NCBI RefSeq assembly: GCF_009812035.1
Contig: NZ_VZIZ01000010.1
Location: forward strand, 1 to 36,373
From: Psychrobacter nivimaris
Lineage (GTDB): Bacteria > Pseudomonadota > Gammaproteobacteria > Pseudomonadales > Moraxellaceae
Length of the DNA: 36,373 bases
Reading direction: 5' to 3'
Part shown: piece by piece, positions 25,994 to 35,762 of the stretch
Numbering within the stretch: position 1 is the stretch's first letter
Layout: each line of letters starts with the position of its first letter
The notes under the pieces: model-generated
What the model saw: only the letters and a program-made list of their open reading frames with translations
Told to the model about the DNA's origin: nothing
The model's database searches: none
Translations under genes and position numbers: made by a program

Positions 25994-27238
25994 GTGTATC
26001 CTTGCGATAATAATGCTAAGCAAGTCATAACTTGTTTATTTTCATCTAATTACTGGCCAGTATGGTCGTCATCTATTGAGTTGTTTGTGTCCCTATCAAA
26101 GTCTAAGCCAAAATCGAAAGCCAGTCCTTCTGCCGCCGCTGATCTCTCTGAGTCAGTGTCTAATCCTTCTGCTGTAAAGGATGCGTCTACGCAAGATGTC
26201 GATCTGGATGTTACTCACGCCCGTCATGAGGGCGATATCACGTCTGATGAATTAAGTTTTGTCCATGATGCGGTGCTGCTGCAAGAGACTGTCGCTGCGG
26301 TGCTCGGCGTAAAATCCTTGCCCAAGCAAACAGAAGGTGACCAAAATAGCTTAAATATAAGTGGCATCTACGTTGATGCAACCTTTGGCCGTGGCGGCCA
26401 TAGCAGGCTACTATTAAGTCAACTCGCCGATGACGCAACACTGATTGTCTTTGACAAAGATCCGACAGCTATCAGCGTGGCGCAAGAGCTGGCAACCAAA
26501 GACAGCCGTGTGCGTGTGGTTCACGATAGTTTTGCGACGTTGACCGACAGTCTGGCTGCTATGGGCATCACTGAAGTTGATGGCTTGATGGCGGATTTGG
26601 GCATTTCATCACCGCAGATTGATGATGGTAGTCGCGGCTTTAGCTTTATGCGTGACGGGGCAGTAGACATGCGTATGGACACCAGTCGTGGCCAGTCAGT
26701 TGCCGAATGGCTTGAAACAGTCGATGACGAAACGTTGGCCAATGTGCTTTATGAGTTTGGCGAAGAGCGTCATAGCCGCCGTATTGCACGCGCTATCAAA
26801 CAGATGGAGAGCTACGAGTCTACGCTTGAGTTGGCAGAAGTGATTAAAGTCGCGCATCCTAATTGGCAACGCGGTAAACATCCAGCGACGCAAAGCTTTC
26901 AAGCCATGCGTATTTTTATTAATAATGAGCTGGGCGATGTTGACGACTTTTTAGCGCAAAGCATTCCTATCTTAAAGTCAGGCGGACAGCTTGCGGTCAT
27001 TAGCTTTCACTCATTAGAAGATCGCCGTATCAAGCAGTTTTTGCAGCGACATAGCAAAGGGCAATATCCAGAAGACGAAAACCTGCCAATGCCGCCGAAT
27101 CGCCCGCGCTATTTTAGCAAGCCAAAACGTGTCGGCCCAAGCAAAGCTGAGACGAGTCAGAATCCGCGCGCGCGTAGTGCATGGCTGCGTATGGCAACGC
27201 GTACCGACACAGCTTATGAGCAGACAACACAGCTATAG
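25994..27238 (+). CDS. rsmH: 16S rRNA (cytosine(1402)-N4)-methyltransferase RsmH
   Basis: RsmH methylates N4 of C1402 in the ribosomal P site. The Rossmann core is clear: HDAVLLQETVAAVL, the SAM loop GIYVDATFGRGGHSRLLL, VDGLMADLGISSPQIDDGSRGFSF, then HPATQSFQAMRIFINNEL, VISFHSLEDRRIKQFL and NPRARSAWLRM near the end. E. coli RsmH is 313 aa; this frame is 414, with about 88 residues of Ser/Asp/Ala-rich sequence before the core. There is no in-frame ATG upstream of the core, so a GTG or TTG start is required. The frame opens with GTG at 25994. GTG at 26087 has a GAG about 7 nt upstream and is also plausible. First gene of the dcw cluster; no mraZ precedes it. Confidence 0.93.
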   Translation: MYPCDNNAKQVITCLFSSNYWPVWSSSIELFVSLSKSKPKSKASPSAAADLSESVSNPSAVKDASTQDVDLDVTHARHEGDITSDELSFVHDAVLLQETVAAVLGVKSLPKQTEGDQNSLNISGIYVDATFGRGGHSRLLLSQLADDATLIVFDKDPTAISVAQELATKDSRVRVVHDSFATLTDSLAAMGITEVDGLMADLGISSPQIDDGSRGFSFMRDGAVDMRMDTSRGQSVAEWLETVDDETLANVLYEFGEERHSRRIARAIKQMESYESTLELAEVIKVAHPNWQRGKHPATQSFQAMRIFINNELGDVDDFLAQSIPILKSGGQLAVISFHSLEDRRIKQFLQRHSKGQYPEDENLPMPPNRPRYFSKPKRVGPSKAETSQNPRARSAWLRMATRTDTAYEQTTQL

Positions 27239-27670
27239 AAGAACATCATGATGCCACAAGTCATAGTCGAATAAGGTTGGTGAGTTGTCAAAGATTGCTA
27301 ATGTTTGTCTAAATGATGCGCAAATGTCCTAATGGCTACGCCACTGTTAAAAATCTGTAAATATTGTCTGTTAGGCTCAGCAGTTGGTTTTTATCTGCAT
27401 GATAGTTGAATGGCTTTATATGTAGTACAGCCATGCAACGTGTTTGGTTTTGGTATGACCTATTGATAGCCATGAGTTGTGATGACTTATGGCTCCTGAA
27501 TATATTAGCTATTGGATGTGTTTTTTACGTTCGGTTTTTTGAGTTTGGTTTTTACATTTATAAGTGTCTTTGGTTTTATATTTATCGATGGTATGACCGA
27601 ATAATGACACGTTCATCTTTCGCAATCCGTTATCTACTCTATCGTTTACGTTCACTTTTTTGAGATCGTC
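27239..27670 (+). other. 432-bp spacer between rsmH and ftsL
   Basis: These genes abut or nearly abut in most dcw clusters, but here 432 bp intervene. The spacer is T-rich on the plus strand and holds no convincing terminator or sigma-70 promoter pair that I can fix. An 85-codon open frame (27406-27663) begins with TTG. It encodes a peptide very rich in Phe, Trp and Tyr and has no ribosome-binding site; I judge it noncoding, though a small membrane peptide cannot be excluded. Confidence 0.6.
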
Positions 27671-28153
27671 ATGGCAATATCTGACAAACCTGCGAATCGC
27701 CGCACTGCTACACCTTATAATACCGATGTCGGCGAGCTGTTCGTGCGCCGATTTAATGTGGTGAGCATTTATGTGGTCGTGCTACTGCTATTGGCAGCCA
27801 CGATTGTATGGAGTGGTATCAAAACTGCCGAAGAAGTTCAGCAATATCATCAGGACTACAAAACCTTGCAAGACATGAAAAAACAAGAACGTAAGCTACA
27901 AGTAGAGCATCAGCGTCTATTGATTGAGCAGCAGACCTTTAGCGCCACTCCGCAGATTGCCAGTCGAGCGGTTGCTGAATTGGGTATGTATTCGCCAACA
28001 TTAAAGGATAAGCTGATTATCCAGCCTGGTGTTGCGACTGCATTGGTGTCAGTGGTTACGGAAGACTCAGAGGAAGATATGTCTGACGTAGTTGGGCCAC
28101 GTGCCTCTACCGACATCTCTCCTGAAGAACCAGCGACGGAGGCAGGACAATGA
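27671..28153 (+). CDS. ftsL: Cell division protein FtsL
   Basis: FtsL is a small bitopic membrane protein that forms the FtsQLB complex at the septum and helps activate FtsWI. The 160-aa product has a short cytoplasmic lead and one membrane segment at about 29-50 (VVSIYVVVLLLLAATIVWSG). A periplasmic coiled coil follows (YHQDYKTLQDMKKQERKLQV and on to about 85), then the conserved AVAELGMYSPT. An acidic tail after residue 115 makes it longer than E. coli FtsL (121 aa). Its stop overlaps the ftsI start by 4 bp (ATGA). Identification relies on topology and position, as FtsL is poorly conserved. Confidence 0.9.
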   Translation: MAISDKPANRRTATPYNTDVGELFVRRFNVVSIYVVVLLLLAATIVWSGIKTAEEVQQYHQDYKTLQDMKKQERKLQVEHQRLLIEQQTFSATPQIASRAVAELGMYSPTLKDKLIIQPGVATALVSVVTEDSEEDMSDVVGPRASTDISPEEPATEAGQ

Positions 28154-30240
28154 GTGCAAAAAAGCCTAAATCCACCGCAAAAAACACCAGTAAAAAACCA
28201 GCCAGCGGCAAGGTAACCAAACCTCTCCGCCGAGCCAGTGCGGCTAAATCTGGTCAGACGAGCAGCAAGCCCGATAAAGCTGCAAGCAATCGTAAGGCAA
28301 AATTGTTTGGACGCATCAAAAAAAGCGACACCCAAGGCGCTTATACCAGTGTAAAAAATCGCAAAAGTAAAATGGTTTTTTCGAGCAAAGCGTCAGGTGC
28401 GTCAGCTCTCGGTGGTTTCGAACAAGACAAAAACCGTTTTCGTATGGTTTGGGGTCTAGCGCTAGTTATATTAGCACTACTGATTAGCCGCGCCTATTAT
28501 ATTCAGGTTGCCAACGCACAGTTCTATCAAGACAAAGGCAATGAGCTTATTACCAGTGAACGCACCCAAAAATCTTATCGCGGTATGATTACCGACCGTA
28601 ATAATCTACCGCTTGCAGTCAGTGCGCCGCTCGCGACAGTTTCGTTTAGTCCACATGATTATTCTCGTGAATATTACGAGCTAAAGCGCATTATCATTAC
28701 CAATCCTAGCAGTCCACAATTACAAGCGCGTATGCAAAAGCGTCTAGATAATATGGACCTGACAAAGCTAGCCGCTGCTGCCAATATCTCGGTCGATGAG
28801 TTGAAAAAAGTCACTGCTATTGATGACAGTATTGATGTGACCGATGAGAAAGCGGTAAAAGCTGCTTTACCATCTGGTGCGGGCTCACACTATTTGCCAC
28901 TACTTAATAAGGTCACACCTGAGATTGCCCAAAGCGTCAGCTCACTTGATTTCCCAGGCGTCTACGAAAAGAATTTCTTTCAGCGTTATTATCCACAGCC
29001 ACAGTCCAATGCCCAGCTGCTAGGTTTTATGGGTCAAAACGCCAAGGATCCCGAAGGCGGCTACGAAGGCCGTGCTGGTATTGAGCGTCAGTACGAAAAA
29101 GAACTGGCAGGTGATGACGGAAAAGTTTTAGTTCTAAAAGACGCCAAACAAAACAGCCTAAAAGAAATTAAGCAAATCGAGCCAGAAGTACCCGGCAAAG
29201 ATGTGGCATTGACGATTGATTCGCGCTTACAGTATTTGCTGTATAAAGAGCTAGAAAAAGCTGGGCGTTTGCAAAAAGCACGTTGGTCCACGGGTATGAT
29301 CGTTGACGTACAAACTGGTGAAGTATTAGCACTATCAACATGGCCGTCGTTTAACTCGAATAACCTTAACGAGATGACGGGTGAAAATCAGCGTAACCGC
29401 GCACTGTTAGATGTGTTTGAGCCAGGTTCGGTGATGAAACCGTTTACCGTGGCGGCAGCGCTAGACTCGGGTAAATATACGCCAACGACCTTGATTGATA
29501 CCAATCCCGGTTCGATTCGCGTACGTGGCTATACCATTCGAGATCATAATAATTTGGGCATGGTTAACATGGCCACGCTACTACAGAAATCTAGTAACGT
29601 TGCTTCGACCAAGATTGCGCTATCACTGCCAGCCGATGCTATTAGTAATATGCAACGACAGTTTGGCTTTGGCTCAAAAACACCTTTGCAGTTCCCAGGT
29701 GAGGGCAGCGGTTTGATCGTCACGCCAAAAGAAAAAGAAACCTCGCGCCGCGCGACGGTCAGTTATGGTTATGGTCTACAAGTGACATTGGCACAGGTTG
29801 CACAGGCGTATTCAGCCCTAGCAGCAGGTGGGGTCATGCATCCATTAACTTTAATTAAAGATGACAAATCACAGCCAAGCAAACGTATTATGGCGCATGA
29901 GCAGGCAATGTCGATTGTACAGATGCTTGAGAGCGTGACTGAACCTGGTGGTACGGCAAAAGCTGCTGCCATTGACGGATATCGCGTGGCAGGTAAGACA
30001 GGTACGTCACGCCGCATCAATCCAGATGGTGGTTATTATACGGATCAGTATCGTAACGTCTTTGCTGGCATGGCACCTGCATCCAATCCAAAGCTGGTAG
30101 GCGTAATGCTTATCGAAGACCCGCGCGGTCAGATTTATGCTGGTCTAACGGTCGCCCCTGTCTTCCATAATGTGATGAAAGAAGCATTACGATTGTATAA
30201 TGTGCCTTTGGATAAGCCACTAAAAACGGAAGCGCAGTAA
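28150..30240 (+). CDS. ftsI: Peptidoglycan D,D-transpeptidase FtsI (PBP3)
   Basis: FtsI cross-links septal peptidoglycan and is a beta-lactam target. In the 696-aa protein a long basic cytoplasmic N-terminus (about 1-95, Lys/Ser/Ala-rich) precedes one membrane segment (about 99-116, MVWGLALVILALLISRAY). A pedestal domain follows, then the transpeptidase domain with the active-site S427xxK430 (EPGSVMKPF), S481SN483 and K616TG618. GYGLQVTLAQVAQAYSALA is typical of the family. It is about 110 residues longer than E. coli FtsI, mostly in the N-terminal tail and a pedestal insert at about 185-260. It overlaps ftsL by 4 bp, so translation is likely coupled. Confidence 0.97.
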   Translation: MSAKKPKSTAKNTSKKPASGKVTKPLRRASAAKSGQTSSKPDKAASNRKAKLFGRIKKSDTQGAYTSVKNRKSKMVFSSKASGASALGGFEQDKNRFRMVWGLALVILALLISRAYYIQVANAQFYQDKGNELITSERTQKSYRGMITDRNNLPLAVSAPLATVSFSPHDYSREYYELKRIIITNPSSPQLQARMQKRLDNMDLTKLAAAANISVDELKKVTAIDDSIDVTDEKAVKAALPSGAGSHYLPLLNKVTPEIAQSVSSLDFPGVYEKNFFQRYYPQPQSNAQLLGFMGQNAKDPEGGYEGRAGIERQYEKELAGDDGKVLVLKDAKQNSLKEIKQIEPEVPGKDVALTIDSRLQYLLYKELEKAGRLQKARWSTGMIVDVQTGEVLALSTWPSFNSNNLNEMTGENQRNRALLDVFEPGSVMKPFTVAAALDSGKYTPTTLIDTNPGSIRVRGYTIRDHNNLGMVNMATLLQKSSNVASTKIALSLPADAISNMQRQFGFGSKTPLQFPGEGSGLIVTPKEKETSRRATVSYGYGLQVTLAQVAQAYSALAAGGVMHPLTLIKDDKSQPSKRIMAHEQAMSIVQMLESVTEPGGTAKAAAIDGYRVAGKTGTSRRINPDGGYYTDQYRNVFAGMAPASNPKLVGVMLIEDPRGQIYAGLTVAPVFHNVMKEALRLYNVPLDKPLKTEAQ

Positions 30241-30306
30241 GCGTTCAATTATTTTAAATGTCCAGTTCTACTGAGCTGACACGTTTTAACTGTTTAGGAT
30301 TTATCT

Positions 30307-32022
30307 ATGACTATATCATCGCTAGATAGCGCTACTGTTACTTTACAACAGCTTATAGATGCCAATAAAAGCCAGCAGCAAAAACTGGCTGAGCAACTTA
30401 CAGCGATGATAGAAACATCGATTCAGAAAGTATTCAAGCAGGCAGAGTCAGAACAAGCTCAATCTACTGCCCATATCCCATTTCAGCAGTTTCGCTTAGA
30501 CAGTCGTCAACTGGAAGCGAACGACGTATTTATCCTTTTAAAAAGTCAAACAGCCAACCCTCAAAAAAGTCGCAATTATTTACTACAAGCCGCTGAGCAA
30601 GCCGCGTTTATTCTCTCAGAAATTGACCCTATTGTTTTGCTTAGCGAAGCAGATAATTCCTCAAATACCACTAATGAACCGCAGACAGATAGTATTGCTA
30701 ATGCACAGCAGCAACTAGCAGCATTATCATGCCATGTATTATACGTTCCTAATATTCGTGACTTTTTAGGTAGCTTAATTCAAGCGCGCCTCCAATATCA
30801 GCAGCCAGTGACTCTACCGACTGTGGTTGCGGTAACTGGTACGAATGGTAAAACAACCATCAGTCAATTAGTAGCACAGCTTACTCAATTGATGGGTCAG
30901 AGTAGCGCAGTGATGGGTACGGCAGGTAATGGTAGACTTGGTGCGCTGGTGCAAGCCAGCCATACCACGGGCGATGCGTTAGCTGTCCAGCAGTTCCTAT
31001 ATAAAATGGGAACAGAGCAAGCAGAAATATTAGCATTAGAGGCCAGCTCTCACGGGTTAGACCAACAACGTCTACAAGGTATGCCAGTCACTGTGGCGAT
31101 TTATACCAATTTGAGTCGTGACCATTTAGACTATCATGCCGATATGGCAGAGTACGCCGCTGCCAAAGCAAAACTGTTTGATAAAGCTCATTTTCCAGAT
31201 TTGACTCATGCCATTATCAACATCGATGATGAGCACGCTCATGTTATGTTAGATACGGCAAATGCTAGCGACTTGACGGTATGGACGTACAGTTTGGATT
31301 CATCAAAATCTGCTACTTTTGTAGCCGCTGATATCTCACCGAGTCTGCAGGGTGTAAAAATTAATCTGCGTACGAATTTTGGTGATGAGAAAGCTGACAA
31401 CATAGAGATTATCAGTCCATTATTAGGTCGCTTCAATGTAGCCAATTTGCTCGCGGCGATAGCAGCCGTCGTAGCACTTGATGTTGACTTGGCTATAAAT
31501 ATTGAGCGTATTGCGCCTGCTGTTGCACAGTTGCAAGGTGCGGTTGGGCGTATGCAGCGTGTACCGTCAAATGATGGCTGCTTTATCGTTGATTATGCGC
31601 ATACTCCAGACGCTCTAAGCCAAGTGCTAGCAAGTTTAAAAACCCACTGTAAAGGTCAGCTATGGGCAGTATTTGGTTGCGGCGGAGATCGCGATGCAGG
31701 CAAGCGACCGTTGATGGCGCAAGCAGGTCTGGCAGGTGCTGATCAAGTTGTTTTGACTGCGGATAATCCACGTACCGAAGACCCAAATGTAATTTTGCAA
31801 GATATGCAGGCTGGTATGACAGCTGAGCAATATCAACGAACCCATATCGAGCCTGCCCGCCAAACCGCTATTGAGTATGCAGTTAGTCACTCAGGTTTAG
31901 ATGATATCGTTGTCATCGCAGGCAAAGGTCACGAAACCTATCAAGAGATTAATAACGTCCGCTATGATTTTGATGACAGTGTTGTTTTGCAGCAGGCATT
32001 GAATCAAGCTGGCCGTGTGTAG
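30307..32022 (+). CDS. murE: UDP-MurNAc-tripeptide synthetase MurE (meso-diaminopimelate type)
   Basis: MurE adds the third residue to UDP-MurNAc-L-Ala-D-Glu. The DNPR motif (486-489, TADNPRTEDP) is the signature of ligases that use meso-diaminopimelate. The ATP loop GTNGKTT is at 178-184, with EASSHGLDQQRL and YTNLSRDHLDYH following; DYAHTPDAL and GCGGDRDAGKRPLM lie nearer the end. The 571-aa length exceeds E. coli MurE (495) through a glutamine-rich N-terminal lead (about 1-55) and an insert near 115-140. TTAGGA lies 7 nt before the ATG. It starts 66 bp after ftsI and is expected to be co-transcribed with it. Confidence 0.97.
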   Translation: MTISSLDSATVTLQQLIDANKSQQQKLAEQLTAMIETSIQKVFKQAESEQAQSTAHIPFQQFRLDSRQLEANDVFILLKSQTANPQKSRNYLLQAAEQAAFILSEIDPIVLLSEADNSSNTTNEPQTDSIANAQQQLAALSCHVLYVPNIRDFLGSLIQARLQYQQPVTLPTVVAVTGTNGKTTISQLVAQLTQLMGQSSAVMGTAGNGRLGALVQASHTTGDALAVQQFLYKMGTEQAEILALEASSHGLDQQRLQGMPVTVAIYTNLSRDHLDYHADMAEYAAAKAKLFDKAHFPDLTHAIINIDDEHAHVMLDTANASDLTVWTYSLDSSKSATFVAADISPSLQGVKINLRTNFGDEKADNIEIISPLLGRFNVANLLAAIAAVVALDVDLAINIERIAPAVAQLQGAVGRMQRVPSNDGCFIVDYAHTPDALSQVLASLKTHCKGQLWAVFGCGGDRDAGKRPLMAQAGLAGADQVVLTADNPRTEDPNVILQDMQAGMTAEQYQRTHIEPARQTAIEYAVSHSGLDDIVVIAGKGHETYQEINNVRYDFDDSVVLQQALNQAGRV

Positions 32023-32104
32023 TTGATTGGCTTTCGATACATGTATTAGTAAAAATTGATCATTAAATATAAAAATTAAGTAGTCATCATATAAGGTAAT
32101 CATT

Positions 32105-33553
32105 ATGACAGCCGACACCGATAATACTGCCCAGTCGCAAGGGCTCTATGTCTGGCAAATGGACAATCTGCTCGCAGCGACCACGTCGCTCGATGGGCAT
32201 TGGCAACTACCACAAGGCCATGCAGCAGAACAGACGGTCTTGTCCAGTAAACGTATAGCCACCGATACCCGTACGATAAAGCCAGGCGATATATTTTTGG
32301 CGCTAAGCGGCGATAATTTCGATGGTCACGATTATATCGAGACAGCGATATCAAAAGGCGCTGTTGCCGCTGTTGTCTCGCGTCCTATCTCGTTGTCCGG
32401 CCCAAATGCTATTCCGCAATTGGTGGTCAGCGATACTCGTGTGGCACTAGGTCAATTGGCAGCCTATCGTCGTCAGCAGCATACAGATTTAACCGTAATT
32501 GCTATTACGGGTTCTAGTGGCAAGACTACTTGCAAAGAAATGCTAGGCAGTATTTTTGGTAGATTGGCACCGACCTTGATCACTCGTGGTAACCTTAATA
32601 ACGATTTGGGTGTACCAATGATGCTGCTTGAGCTATCAGATCATCATCGTTATGCTATTTTGGAATTGGGCGCAAATCATATTGGCGAGATTGCTTATAC
32701 GACTGAAATCGTGCAGCCTGATGTGGCCTGTATCTTAAACATCGGTACAGCGCATTTGGGTGAGTTTGGTAGCCGTGAAGGCATCTGCCAGACCAAGGCT
32801 GAGATTTACCATACGTTGACGGATGCGCAGTTTGCAATTGTTCCTGATAAGGATGATTTTACCAATCAGTTGCGTCGTATCGCTGAAAAGCATACCTCAC
32901 ATGTGATTGGCTTTGGTAATACGGATGTAAGCGCAAGCCATCTAGACGTAGAGCCTGAACGTAGCGAATTTAAGCTACATATCGGTAACCAAATCCATGA
33001 TATCAACTTGCCATTGGCAGGTGAACACAATGTCAATAATGCCTTGGCTGCTGCTGCCTGTGCGCATGCGCTAAATATTGAGGTAGGTGACATTGTGATT
33101 GGGCTAGAAAATGGGCGTCCTGCTAAAGGTCGTTTAAATAGCCAGATACTTGGTATGCATCGTCTTATTGATGATACTTATAATGCCAACCCTCATTCGG
33201 TACGTGCCGCCGCCAAAGTATTGGCTGCGCAAACGGGCACGCAAGTCATGGTACTGGGCGATATCGGTGAGCTCGGTGAAGCAGCTATTAGTGAGCATCA
33301 AAGCTTGGGCCGTACTATTGCGACCACAGGTATCAACGTGCTGCTTTGTGTTGGCGAATATGCCCCTTATACCGTTGCGGGTGCGCAAGAAGTGTCTGAT
33401 ATCAGTGCTCATGCTTTTGCCGACAAAGACAATTTATTACAGTATTTACAGCCGTATTTGCAAGCGCAACAAGCTAAGCCTTGTACTGTGTTGTTCAAAG
33501 GCTCTCGTTCCATGGGAATGGAAACACTTATTCATGCGCTAGTAGAGGAGTAG
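32105..33553 (+). CDS. murF: UDP-MurNAc-tripeptide--D-alanyl-D-alanine ligase MurF
   Basis: MurF attaches D-Ala-D-Ala to complete the UDP-MurNAc-pentapeptide. The 482-aa protein (452 in E. coli) shows DTRTIKPGDIFLALSG in the substrate-binding N-terminal domain and the ATP loop GSSGKTT at 136-142. RGNLNNDLGVP, the metal-site ELGANHIGEI, LAGEHNVNNALAAAA and DDTYNANPHSVRAA follow. AAGG precedes the ATG by 8 nt. It lies 82 bp after murE and only 3 bp before mraY. Confidence 0.97.
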   Translation: MTADTDNTAQSQGLYVWQMDNLLAATTSLDGHWQLPQGHAAEQTVLSSKRIATDTRTIKPGDIFLALSGDNFDGHDYIETAISKGAVAAVVSRPISLSGPNAIPQLVVSDTRVALGQLAAYRRQQHTDLTVIAITGSSGKTTCKEMLGSIFGRLAPTLITRGNLNNDLGVPMMLLELSDHHRYAILELGANHIGEIAYTTEIVQPDVACILNIGTAHLGEFGSREGICQTKAEIYHTLTDAQFAIVPDKDDFTNQLRRIAEKHTSHVIGFGNTDVSASHLDVEPERSEFKLHIGNQIHDINLPLAGEHNVNNALAAAACAHALNIEVGDIVIGLENGRPAKGRLNSQILGMHRLIDDTYNANPHSVRAAAKVLAAQTGTQVMVLGDIGELGEAAISEHQSLGRTIATTGINVLLCVGEYAPYTVAGAQEVSDISAHAFADKDNLLQYLQPYLQAQQAKPCTVLFKGSRSMGMETLIHALVEE

Positions 33554-33556
33554 GCG

Positions 33557-34675
33557 GTGTTAGTTTGGTTGTTTGGCTGGCTTGGCCAGTATTATACGCC
33601 GTTTTCTGCGGTTTCTTCGTTGACGTTGCGAGCATTGCTTGCCGTTGTTACCGCACTTGTATTTAGCATGATGTTTGGTGGCCGTGTCATTCAGCACTTG
33701 CGTTCGCTCAAATATGGTCAGGCCATTCGTAATGATGGGCCTCAATCGCATTTGGCTAAGACTGGTACGCCAACCATGGGCGGGGTATTGATCCTCAGTG
33801 CGATTGGCATATCGACGCTACTATGGGCACGACTAAACAATCCTTATGTTTGGATTTTGCTTGTGGTTATGGTTATCTTCGGCGCCGTAGGTTGGGCTGA
33901 TGATTGGTTAAAAATTAAGTACAAAGACCCAAAAGGCCTAATCGCTCGCAAAAAGTATTTTTGGCTGTCTATGGGCGCACTGTTTGTCGGTGTGTCTTTG
34001 TATTATATCGCCACGCTACAACCCGATATCAACACCACGCGTGAGATGCAGGATTTGCTATTACCAGTATTCAAAGACTGGATGATTCCATTTTCAGCGG
34101 TGCCATTTGGTATTGGCTTCATCATCTTTACCTACTTTGTGATTAATGGCGCTTCTAACGCAGTCAATCTAACCGATGGGTTGGATGGTTTGGCAATTTT
34201 GCCAGTCGTTCTCGTCGCGGCAGGTTTGGGCGCGATGGCCTATGTATCAGGCGATGTACGCTTTGCTGATTACTTGCATGTACCTTATATCCCTTATAAC
34301 TCCGAAGTCATCATCGTCTGTGGCTCAATGGTCGGAGCAGGCCTTGGTTTCTTATGGTTCAACGCGCATCCAGCACAAGTATTTATGGGTGATGTTGGCG
34401 CGCTAGCACTAGGTGCAATGCTAGGTACTATCGCCGTGATGACCCGTCAAGAGATTGCCTTTGCGATTATGGGTGGTTTGTTTGTCGCAGAAGCGCTATC
34501 AGTGATGTTGCAAGTTGGCTCGTACAAACTGCGCAAAAAACGCGTCTTCCGTATGGCGCCACTGCATCATCACTTTGAGGAAATTGGTTGGAAAGAAACA
34601 CAAGTGGTGGCGAGATTTTGGATTATTGCCATTATTCTTGTCATCCTTGGGCTAATGACGCTAAAACTGCGTTAA
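33557..34675 (+). CDS. mraY: Phospho-MurNAc-pentapeptide transferase MraY
   Basis: MraY transfers phospho-MurNAc-pentapeptide to undecaprenyl phosphate at the inner membrane, making lipid I. The 372-aa polytopic protein has about ten hydrophobic segments. It carries [13 protein letters not shown] (about 68-80), [17 protein letters not shown] with the catalytic aspartate pair, [25 protein letters not shown] and the histidine motif [15 protein letters not shown]. The start codon is GTG, with GGAG about 7 nt upstream inside the murF end. It is the last dcw gene here; murG, murC and ftsQAZ do not follow, and a terminator closes the unit. Confidence 0.97.
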   Translation: MLVWLFGWLGQYYTPFSAVSSLTLRALLAVVTALVFSMMFGGRVIQHLRSLKYGQAIRNDGPQSHLAKTGTPTMGGVLILSAIGISTLLWARLNNPYVWILLVVMVIFGAVGWADDWLKIKYKDPKGLIARKKYFWLSMGALFVGVSLYYIATLQPDINTTREMQDLLLPVFKDWMIPFSAVPFGIGFIIFTYFVINGASNAVNLTDGLDGLAILPVVLVAAGLGAMAYVSGDVRFADYLHVPYIPYNSEVIIVCGSMVGAGLGFLWFNAHPAQVFMGDVGALALGAMLGTIAVMTRQEIAFAIMGGLFVAEALSVMLQVGSYKLRKKRVFRMAPLHHHFEEIGWKETQVVARFWIIAIILVILGLMTLKLR

Positions 34676-34721
34676 GCTATAACCGTCAAATATCTATATG
34701 GATATCAATTTGCAAAAATCT

Positions 34722-34757
34722 AAAAAGCCGTTTCAATCATGATTGAGACGGCTTTTT
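34722..34757. terminator. Terminator closing the dcw gene cluster after mraY
   Basis: AAAAAGCCGTTTCAATC (34722-34738) pairs with GATTGAGACGGCTTTTT (34741-34757), with one G-T pair. The innermost pairs must open to form a loop. A T-run follows on the plus strand and an A-run precedes, so it could work in both directions. It lies about 45 bp after the mraY stop. Confidence 0.9.
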
Positions 34758-34814
34758 GTCGCTCAGGACCCATGAATTTTGTTAAAATGCGAAGCATATT
34801 GCTATCACTTTGAG

Positions 34815-35762
34815 ATGCCCGTGTCGTTATTTATTTGTCCACTTTGTCAGTCACCACTACAGCCTGCCGCCGATACTTGGCGCTGTGATGGCAGTTTGCA
34901 CCCTAAGCAAACTTCACATCCCTTTGATGTGGCGCGTCGAGGCTATGTCAACTTACTACCAGTACAACAGAAAAAGTCTAAAGCCCCCGGGGATAGCCAA
35001 GAATCTATCGATGCGCGTAAGCGGTTTTTGAATCATGGACACTATGCACCGCTCCAAGAGTTAATTAGCCAAAAAATGATAGAATTGCTGTCTAACGATG
35101 AGTTAATAGATAAGCAAGATAGCAAGACGGTCAATTGGCTTGATATTGGCTGCGGTGAAGGTTACTACACGCAAGCAATGGCGCAAATGGGATCGGATGT
35201 CATAGACACACTGATAGCCGCTGACATCAGTAAGCCTGCAGTGGTTGAGCTGGCCAAAGTCAGTAAAATAGCAGGTCGTCTATGGTATCAGCCGCGCAAA
35301 GAAGATACTGCCAAGACGACAGCAGTCTATCCATTAGTGACCAGTGCTGCACATCTACCATTACGCCCGCATAGTATGACGGGTATTAGTAGTATTTTTA
35401 GCCCTATTTTGCCCGAGGCGTTTGATAATGTATTGATGGATGGTGGCTATCTGATTATTGCCAAACCTGATGTCGGGCACTTGGCAACGATGCGTGATGC
35501 GCTGTTTGATGATGTGCGTGAGCATGATTCTGATAAATTTTTGCAAGAATTGGCACCGTATTTTACGTTGGTTGAGACCTGCCTTGTCAGTACAGAACTG
35601 ACATTATCCGCAGAGGATTTGGCTGATTTGATGACGATGACACCTTATGCGTACCGTGCTCGCAGCGAAAAAAGGCAAGCACTATTGGCTGCCGTAGAAA
35701 CAGTAGCATTTAGCACAGAGGCAAAGTTTGTGGTTTATATTTTGCAGAAAACGTCTGTTTAG
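34815..35762 (+). CDS. rlmA: 23S rRNA (guanine-N1)-methyltransferase, RlmA type
   Basis: RlmA methylates N1 of guanine 745 of 23S rRNA in E. coli. From the ATG at 34815 the protein is 315 aa (E. coli 269). It opens with a zinc-binding segment, CPLCQSPL (C8, C11), WRCDGSLHPKQ and SHPFDVARRGYVNLLPVQQKK, which is characteristic of RlmA. A SAM-binding Rossmann domain follows (WLDIGCGEGYYTQAMAQ, AADISKPAVVELAK) and then PYAYRARSEKRQALL. The frame is open 12 codons further upstream to a TTG, but that extension has no ribosome-binding site. The site before the ATG is also weak. A possible insertion lies at about 80-105. It follows the dcw terminator. Confidence 0.9.
   Translation: MPVSLFICPLCQSPLQPAADTWRCDGSLHPKQTSHPFDVARRGYVNLLPVQQKKSKAPGDSQESIDARKRFLNHGHYAPLQELISQKMIELLSNDELIDKQDSKTVNWLDIGCGEGYYTQAMAQMGSDVIDTLIAADISKPAVVELAKVSKIAGRLWYQPRKEDTAKTTAVYPLVTSAAHLPLRPHSMTGISSIFSPILPEAFDNVLMDGGYLIIAKPDVGHLATMRDALFDDVREHDSDKFLQELAPYFTLVETCLVSTELTLSAEDLADLMTMTPYAYRARSEKRQALLAAVETVAFSTEAKFVVYILQKTSV

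Noticed and set aside
27406..27663. 85-codon open frame between rsmH and ftsL
   Set aside because: TTG start, no ribosome-binding site, peptide dominated by Phe, Trp and Tyr as expected from T-rich noncoding DNA; kept only as a low-weight possibility in the findings.
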